Assembly: GCA_013399115.1 (NCBI GenBank)
Contig: VXAA01003158.1
Span: forward strand, 210,508 to 274,507
Origin: Anseranas semipalmata
Lineage: Eukaryota; Chordata; Aves; Anseriformes; Anseranatidae
Direction: 5' to 3'
DNA: 64,000 bases
A model generated the notes under the pieces. It saw nothing but the letters and a program-made list of their open reading frames with translations. It did not search any database and was not told the DNA's origin. Each line of letters starts with the position of its first letter. The first letter of the stretch is position 1. This document shows, piece after piece, positions 55,759 to 64,000 of the stretch. A program made the translations under genes and the position numbers.

Positions 55759-58700
55759 CTGCAAGGAGGGAGAGCAGAGCCTTTACAGAGACAAAGTCGC
55801 AGCTGCAGGCAGGACACAGAGCAAGGGCAAGGGAAGGAGTGGGAAAGGACTTTGCTCAGGGACAGTAAAAGGAAATTTAAGATCTAGCCAGAGTCCGAGC
55901 ATGAGAAACTGAGCTGCAAATGACCTTCCTGTTGGTGGTTCTGGGTACAGGACCTGGAAATGACAGATATTCCACATCTTAATTACCAGTGAGGTTCTAG
56001 AGATCTCTGCTGAGAGTATGAGTTGCATCAGACATATGAAACATCTGCCCCTTGGAAACAATTTGACAACAGAGCAGACTATTGATTAGCTCACTCATCT
56101 CCTCCTTCTCAGCCATGTACCATGTTTTCTCTGGTGTGTCCTATTATAGTCTGACAGCGACAGCTGGGAGGAAATGCAAAATCTATCTTGGAAATATGAA
56201 GACTGAATGCTTTGATGAGCACTCTGGGGGTTTGAAATTCAGCGGTAGTAAACAGGAGTGTTTCTTCTGCTTTTCCATGTTAGTTTGACAGATTTTTTTT
56301 TATACACATTTTGTATTTTTATACACAGCTGATAGACTCTCCCTCAGATGGTCGGAGGACATTCAACAAACATCCACGCACAGCTAACAGAACAGAACCG
56401 AACCGAACATGCTGCAACAGCCACCGATGGGCCATTGCAATGTGAAAAGGCCAGGCCATGAAAGCAGCAGCCTGAGGCTCCGTGTTTAGTGGTTTTTTCC
56501 CCAGCTTGAGAGCACAGCTGAGTTTCCAACTGCAGGCTCGGTCTGTGCAGCTGCCAGGCTCGCCAAGGGAGCTGGGCTCGGCTGTACCAGCTGGCTCCTG
56601 CCCTGCCAGGACCTCTTCCCGAGGGAGCTGCGCAGTGCGAGGCCCTTTGCTCCTCCAGGGGAAGGTTCTGCCTCCTAAGCTCGGCACAGCCCTTCCCGTG
56701 CTCAGTGCAGCAGGTTGCACTCCTGTTCCCTCTCCTCTGGTAAAACTGAGTTCATAATGACCAGCATGCGCCCCAAAACAAAGGTGGTAAATGCTAACCA
56801 GATTGCGAGGACTCTGAGTACCCCCAAGAGGTCAGTAAGGTGAGAATAGGTCATTTGCTTTGACTCGCATCAAAGAATAATACCTTTGTTGCTTTTTAAC
56901 CGTTGCACAATGCTGCCCGTCTGGGGCTGGGGCCGAGGTCAACAGTAAAAGAGGGATGCATGTGTGCACGTCTCCAGTAACACTTGTCGGATTTATAGTC
57001 AGTCCCAGCCGCCTGAATGTAGCTGAAAATATTCTAGCTGGAGTGTCAGTGTCTCCTAACAACTGACTTCATTCCCGATGAATGTTCCCCTGGGAACAGA
57101 GAAAATAACGGGAGCACGGAATTCCCCAGCTGGAGGTCAGTGCTGTTCTACACTTAGCAGAGCAATGACCTTATTCCCTTCTTTCCTCCCCAAACAGCAC
57201 GCGGTGCCCAGCCTTCAGAGCTCCCCTTTCTGCCAGGTGAGAGACCCCCATCCACCAGGCCTGTCAGCGAGACCCTCAGGGACAGGATGTCCACATGAGC
57301 TGTTCAGACCCAAACTGACCTTCAGCAAGGAAAAAGTTTGGTGGAAGGTGCGTGGTCAGGTTCACATGAATTTGGAACTTTAGAAGGAAGAGCAGCAATA
57401 ATGTGGTCTTCAGGATTTCCTAGAGGGAAGTGTCCTTTCTTTCTGGAGTGCGTGATCAAGTCGGTATTGACCCAGAGCATTATCATCTCAGGGGATGGCC
57501 TTCATGAAATAAGGCCGTGGTCTCCAGCCAGCTCTCAGAGAATGGAAATATTCCATCATCATGCTCCACTGCAGGGCCAAGGACAAGCTGAGCCGGGGGG
57601 ATGGATCCCCGCTCGTCCCGAGCACCAGTCCCTTCTGGATGCGGCTGCCTGCTGTGACACAAGGAAGGGACGTGGGGCTGCGGCTCCTCACCTTCCCCCG
57701 TCACCGAGCCCACGTGCTGACCAGAGGAGGGTCTAATTTTAGTAAGGGGCAGTCAGCAGACGGGAATGCGCTCAGGGAAGGTCTGTGAGTCATGCCTGAT
57801 GAATTTGCTAGAACATATGGAGGACATGACGGAGCTGGAAGCTGGGAGACAAAACAGTCTCCAGCTGCAGCCAGGCACTTCACCCTTCTCAAAGTACAGC
57901 TGTACAGGCAGATCCCAGCACGGTTGTCTTTCCTGGATATTTTAGGAGAAGCTACCACTAATTTACCCAGCACGGGTTGAGGAGGCCTTTGAAAAGAGAT
58001 GAATTAGCCTCCCAGGAACAGAGAGCGGAGCATCAGGGAAAGAGCTTCAGGCTGGGAAAGGGGAGCACACGGTGCACCGCACTTGGTGCCCGAGTCCTCT
58101 TTGAGATCTGTGACCTTGAGGAAGGCACAGCACAAAAATGTCCGAGTTTCCTGATGACATAAAACGTGAGGGAGTTGGGAAGACCTCGCAGAGCTGGAGG
58201 AGAGGAGCAAACAACGTCTCTGAGAGCTGGTGAGGGAGGCGGAGGGCTGCGAGGCAGAGGGGAAGCATTTGGTAAAGATGCACCCAGTGCTTGGAGCCTG
58301 CAAAGCAGGGCTCTGAGTGCGGGCAGGGGAGAAATCAGCTGGCGTGGCTGGTCAAGAGCACTCCAGGAAACCCCCTTCACAGTAATGCTTTGGAGAGAGA
58401 TGGTGGGGTTAAAGTCAGTAGATAACACAGTAAAATCTAGGACAGATCTGAGCATGCCTTTCCTTCACTACTACAGATTAGGAGTAGCTACACATAAATC
58501 AGTGGTGTCAAATCAGTATAAAAGCGATATGAAAGGAGAATTAAGCAGAGCGTTTGACAGAAATACAAAGCAGGGAAAATGAGTTCCCTGCTCCCAGAGC
58601 TGAGTGAATAATTTGAGACCAAAATTTTAATCCGTGAGGATGCTTTTCTCCCCGCTCCCAGGAGATGCATGATGAGATCATGACTTTCTAAAATCTAATC

Positions 58701-61700
58701 ATTGTTCCAAGATATTCCACACCGCTTTTGGCTGCCTGGGCCAGTTGCGGCTCTTTGTAGTGCCAGCCCGGCTGAGCTCAGTAATTTCTGTTTCCCAGCT
58801 GGCTGCAGCGGGTCAGCATCTCTAGCAGGGCCTGGAGGTGCCAAATCCAAATGTCTGGTTCCTTTTAGACTCATCTGCAACTCCTGGAAACTTTGCTTCT
58901 GTGCCTGCAGCAGCCAGGGAAGCTGCTGGTGCTCTGGGGAGCAGGCACAGGGTGGGATGGCCCCGGGGCCAATTCTTTCCCTGCTGGGGCGAGATAGCAA
59001 GGAACGTGCTGTGCATCAAACCTTTCTCCTGCATGTTTTCTCCAGAGACAGTAAGGACAGCACAGCCCCTGCCTGCTCTGTAAGGAGCCCACACTGTACA
59101 AGATTTCTGGCTTAGCAGTTTAGCTTTACCCCAGTTCGGGGGCTGCAATGCCTGCAGGAGCAAATCACACATTGCAAACTGGCGGGGGATCTGTTTGGCC
59201 AAATTTGAGCTAGAGCTGTGTGCTCGGGTGAAGAGATGCTCTCATTTTCATGTCAGCAAAACTTGCAGCCCCCTGTTTAGGGAGGGACTGATTAATTAAG
59301 ATAAAATCATGATGATTTTTAACAGGGAAAAATGAAATCAAAACTGATTATGCTTAAGCCATGTCTTGTTTCTTTCCCCCAGGGACCCTTCATCAGGTGA
59401 GTCGCAGTCCTGCACCTCCCGGGGCTGTGTCACAGCCCAGCGCTCCTTCCCACCTTGGGCCTTTTTGGCAAGAGCGGGTCAGAACCGCCTCCACGCAGCG
59501 AGGAGGCATGAGCGGTGAAGATTACCCTTAATCCCCTCTTAATGCTGAGAACTCCTTCTAGCCTCTCATTAAACGCTCTGCTGATTATTAATGGACTTTT
59601 ATTTGAGAGAGAGAGAGAGAGAGAGAGGGAAAAAAAAATCCACATTACAGCTTTGGGCTGATTCCTCCCTGGCTTTTCATTGTCACCACAGCAGCTGCTG
59701 GCCTAAGAAACGGAAAGCCACCCACCCACCCAGCCTCCTCCACATCTGCTTCTTCTGAATTCGGCTGTCTTGGGCACTCCGGCCACTTGGAAGTGCCTGG
59801 AGTAAAAAGCGGTTGCTTCCTACGTGGGCAAGGCTACACCATGGTCATGGCACTTTCTGATTCACTGAGCTCCTCTTCCCCAAGCAGCTCCTTTACAGGT
59901 GTGAAAGGCTCAAGTGCATCGGAGCCCCTGGGACGTGTCCCAGCGATCCGAGCACCTGCCGAGGCTCTGGCGCAGCTCGAGCAGCGCTGCCCGGCCGGCC
60001 CCAGCCCTGAGCGCCAGCAGGCTGCGTGCCCTCTCCTGCGCGGCAGCCTTCAATCCCAGGAGCTCTGTGTTCCTGCACCGCAACCTTTCCTGCGGAGGCG
60101 GGAGATGGGAGGACGCGGCCTGCAAGGGGAAGGAGCGTCGGTAAGGTCCCATGTGATGTTCTCTGCACAGCACCGCTGCCTGCTCGCTGCGTGTGAGTGC
60201 AAAAAGGCCTGCTTTGCTGCCTTTCTGAGCCTTTCTCTGCTCTCCCAGCATGGCTCTCTTCAGTGGATGTGATTGCTTGTCAGCTTTATGGGGTGTGCAG
60301 GAAGGCTGGCGCGCCGTTCAGCTTCCCTGCGTGTTTTAATGAAGAGAGCCCGCGGGGGAGCGGGGCGCACCGCTGCATTCCTGCGCCCGGTCGCGCGGGA
60401 GCGTGGCTGTGTGCTGAGCGCTGGCAACTGCGGAGAACAGAAAGAGCAACCGGTGGTTCTCCAGCCCAGAAAAGAGGCAGTTGTTTCCTGCTGACCACCA
60501 CCTCCTCACAAAGGGGATACTATGGGCCAGCCCCCGCTCGCCCCTGAGGCCCTGTCCCCGATTCCCCAGTGCCCAAACACGCAGCTGCAAACACTGCCGG
60601 GGCAGTGCTAGGGTTAGGGGAGCACGGCGATGCTCGCTGTGCCCGGCCCAGCCATCGGGAATTCCTCAGGGCAGGAGTAAGGGGGAAGAGGAGTCAGCAG
60701 AGCTGGTCCTCAGCTGGGGTTAGATCAGCCTCGTGCCCATCACTGCTTTGGAGAATTTCCTGTGCTGCCAAACCTCCGACTGCATCCCAGAGCCAGGCAG
60801 GATTCGCTCAGGTCTTGCCAATGCCACGACTCTGGTTTTAACACTGCCAACCCAGAGCTGAGTCATTGCTGTGGCACGTTTCATCCAGGACCCAAATGTC
60901 CACGCAGGACTGGGCACCGTGGTATTTATAGCTCCTCTCAGCCCACAGCTGTAAAATAGCAGAGAAACGCCAGAGAAATATGTCAGCGGCAGCGCTGGCG
61001 AGCAAGGCCTGGAGCTTCGTGCGCAGCCCTCTGCAGGGACTTTGCTGGGTCCCGACCCAGCTCTGCTCTTGTGCACAGCGCTTGGATCTTCACTGCACGC
61101 GTAAAGATTTGTGTGATTCAGTGCTCAACACGTGTATGCTTTTAACTGAATTATGCTCGAGTCAGGCCTTAACTTGGCCTCTGGGTACTTTATAAAACAG
61201 GAGGGGGTTATTTAACAATAAATGCCACATGCATGAGGCCACACTCATACCAGTACATGGGCACAGCTCCATGAAGGCTGCTTTTGGATCCTGCCATGGT
61301 GCCTGTGCATGGTTAATGTGTGCGAGCGCGTCCCTCTCCGGCAGGACTCTCCGTCGTCCACATGCATGTTCCCAGCAGGAGACAGCATTTGGAACAGGAT
61401 AGCACAACCTCGGCTGCTTCGCACAGCAGTGTCCCTGCTGAGAGGCTGACACCAAGGTTAGAAACCTCCATATTTCAATTAAATCTCTCCTACGCTGAAT
61501 GCAGAAATCAATAAAGTGCTTACGCCATTCGTCAGCTGGCCAGGAATCTCCGTGGCCTTCGTGAGACGGGAAGGAGCTGGCGTGGGCTGGGCGGGCACCT
61601 GCAGGTAGCTGCCAGCGCCACCGCTGCCTCCTGGCGCGTGCCGCGCACGCTGCTTGCCTCGGGTCGTGGTCACGCGCGGGATCCTGCCGGGCCGCGGGTG

Positions 61701-64000
61701 GCCTCGGCTCCCCTGGCTGGAGGGCAGCGTGCCCGGTGAGGTGCCCGGGGAGCAGCACCTGGGGGCCAGGTGTCACCTCCGCCTGCAGCTGGCGGGGCTG
61801 CTGGGGAGGCCAGAGGGTGGAGACCGGCCTCTGCAGAGCGGAGCCTGATCTGCAGAGCAGCTCAAGGTGCGGGAGCGTGCAGGAGAGGCATGAGAGCACG
61901 GAGCTGCTTCAGAGCTGGGCAGCGAGCAGAACCCAGCCTGATGCCTTCGGCCCCTTTTTGGGCAGTGGAGGTGGATGGGTGGTTAATGGGCTGCTTGAAC
62001 GGGAGGCCGCTCCAGGCCTTCTGGAGATGAAGGGAAGGCTGAGAGCTGGATGGAGCCAGAGCTGTGCTGGAGGGCGAAGTGTCGCCCAGCCTGCCTGGTG
62101 TTATCTTTCGCCACCATCCCACAGAAACAGATCTGACCCGAGCTGCTTGACATGCAGGTACATTGCAGGGAAGCTGCAGGGGCTGAGGACCATTCCGAGG
62201 TCGTTCACCACCACTGCACAGCGTTCCCCCGCTGCTCCTACACCCCGTAACAGCAGCTCGGTGCCGCCCGGTCCGGCACAGCTCGCCTCTCGCTTCCACT
62301 GCTCTGGGTTACAGGGAGCGTGGCCCCGCACGCCAGGCAGAGCGGGCCAGCCCGCCCCAGAGCAAGCGCAGGTGCAGAACTGAGCTGTATTTCGGGCCCA
62401 CTAAATGGCCCCCACGGCTTCTCAGGGACAGCCGCAGGGATGAGGTGGAGGGCTTCGTGGCCCTGCCTCCCCTGCTGCTCGCCCTGGGGTCACCCTGCAA
62501 GGAGCAGCCCCAGCTGGCCAAAGGCCCCTTCCAGAGCAGGGCCCAGCGTGTGCAGGGTCCGAGCTCTGCCTCTCGCCAGCCCTCGCTGTGGCTTGGCAGG
62601 GGAATTTGCGCTGTTCCCCCCCGGGCCTTTCCCGGGAGCAGCAGCTTTAACCCCTCACGAGGCATTATCCCAGCCTGCTTGCAGGAGCTCTGGGTACAAA
62701 GGGGAGCACACCCCGTCGGACCCTGCTTCCTCTCTGCGAGCTTTTCTGATGACCCTTGGCTTGCTCACCTCAGCAGCCTCGTGGCCACGTGTTCAGTAGT
62801 GCTGGGGACACAGAGCCGGTGGTGATGCTGCCACCACCTCTGTGTGACCTTGGGACGATCGCGCCGTGCCCGCGTTCCTCTTTTCCCTCTCTGGAGACCA
62901 GGAGCGGCACTGGCCCACGGCCCAGTGCCTCCACAGCCCTCTGCAGGGCCGGCAGCTCGACCGGGAGGCAGCAGGGTTGTGGGGCACAGCACCAAGGTCA
63001 CACAGCCGAGGACCAGCCGGGGCTCCTGTGTCCCCACCGCACGCTGCAGCCGCGAGCCGGGGCCGTGCTGTGTGCTTACGGGGCTGCCAGCCCCTGCAGC
63101 CCCACGGGTGCCCCGTGGCCCACGAACGCTGCCTGTAAGACACAAGCAGCAGGCGGTGATGGGCAGGGACACAGCTCCATGTTTACTCTCAGGCACTGGC
63201 TGAGGTGATTCAAGGATAAGGAAGCAGGGGAAGTGTCCTAGTTTAAGAAAATCGGGAAGGCCATTGCTATTGCAGATGCATTGTTTTCCCCATCTCTCCC
63301 TCCTTTTAGGAACGTTTCATTAATCTCCCTGTGTCTGTCCCTCGTGAAACGGCCAACTCAGTGTGCTGACGTCCGGCCAAGGATGCATGTGTCGAACCCG
63401 AAGGCATCTGGGGGGTCCCCACAGCCCCGGCACAGGCGGGACACGGGTGAGCATAACTCCCGCAACTACTGGGGCTGGCTGGGGGCAGGAATTTCCACTC
63501 CCCAGAGCTGTGCATCGCTAACAGTCACCCACAGCCTCCTGGAATGCGAGATATTCCGGCAATCAGCGTTTTGTAAATCAAAGCAGCTGTTCCACCAACA
63601 TCCTGCAGCCACGCTGCCTGTGCTTGGCGGGGAGATGGGCGTCTGGCCAGGGCTGGCGCTGCGTGGCGAGGTGAGGGCGCGAGGGGAGCACCCATCAGCG
63701 CTGCCGGGACGTGGGACCCGCGTGGGGCACCTGGGCGAGGACTCAGCCCGGCCGGAGCAGGGACCTGAGCGTGTTCTGGTTGTGTCAGAATTAGGACGAG
63801 CTCCTGGGGGCCTTCATCTTCCCCAGAGATTCCCCCTCAGAGGACCTGGTTGGCTGGAAGGGGCCTGGTTTCACGTCACCAGGACACGCAGTGCCCCTTG
63901 GCGAGGTGGCTCCGCTGGGGCTCCCCGGGAGGGGGACTGCTGGGGCTGCCCCCCCTGCGTGGGCAGCGCACGGCTGCCTCTGCCTCCTCTGCTCCGGCTC
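55759..64000. other. presumed FNDC5 first intron and upstream DNA, no exon recognised
   Basis: I looked on the minus strand for a signal-peptide exon ending in a GT donor one base into a codon and found none convincing. GC- and CpG-rich DNA at about 61550-61840 and 63600-64000 could hold a promoter. A GA dinucleotide tract is at 59605-59627. HPCA, next to FNDC5 in human, is not visible. Confidence 0.5.
59605..59627 (+). repeat. (GA)n microsatellite
   Basis: About eleven GA dinucleotides followed by GGG and a run of A. A simple purine tract, likely polymorphic. Confidence 0.95.

Noticed and set aside
61479..61673. Minus-strand open frame MTTTRGKQRARHAPGG... followed by a GTAAGC donor, considered as FNDC5 exon 1.
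   Set aside because: It lacks a hydrophobic signal peptide and does not end in the required phase for the SPSAPVNV exon.

Overview
The window is vertebrate nuclear DNA, almost certainly from a bird. The genes are split into many small exons with GT-AG introns, there are CpG-rich promoters, and two CR1 LINE fragments end in the avian-type ATTCTATG/ATTCTGTG tail. Four genes were recognised from their proteins: NHSL3 (KIAA1522) on +, YARS1 on -, S100PBP on + and FNDC5 on -. This order and orientation matches human chromosome 1p35 as I remember it. High GC, short introns and gene density suggest a microchromosome (inference).

Layout. 1-8.4 kb: no gene recognised; it starts with a G-rich degenerate minisatellite and holds a 5'-truncated CR1. 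8.6-24.5 kb: NHSL3, with two alternative first coding exons (8644 and 16753) spliced to a shared body ending at 23751. 24.8-29.9 kb: YARS1, convergent with NHSL3; twelve coding exons are present, and the start-codon exon should lie in a 467-base N gap (29904-30370). 30.4-41.3 kb: S100PBP, divergent from YARS1, so the gap also hides their shared promoter. 41.3-47.2 kb: AT-richer interval with no gene seen. 47.2-55.8 kb: FNDC5, the irisin precursor, with four coding exons found; the signal-peptide exon and the tiny last coding exon were not. 55.8-64 kb: presumed FNDC5 intron and upstream DNA.

The genes do not form a pathway. They encode an actin/WAVE-linked adaptor (NHSL3), a housekeeping tRNA synthetase with a cytokine side-role (YARS1), a nuclear S100P-binding protein (S100PBP) and a type I membrane myokine precursor (FNDC5). 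The most notable points are a GC-AG intron in FNDC5, placed so that alternative splicing or retention would end the protein near the known irisin cleavage region, a start-stop upstream ORF before the NHSL3 start, and a single N in NHSL3 that hides a one-base assembly loss. All exon boundaries were set by eye from reading frame, splice sites and remembered vertebrate proteins; no alignment was run.
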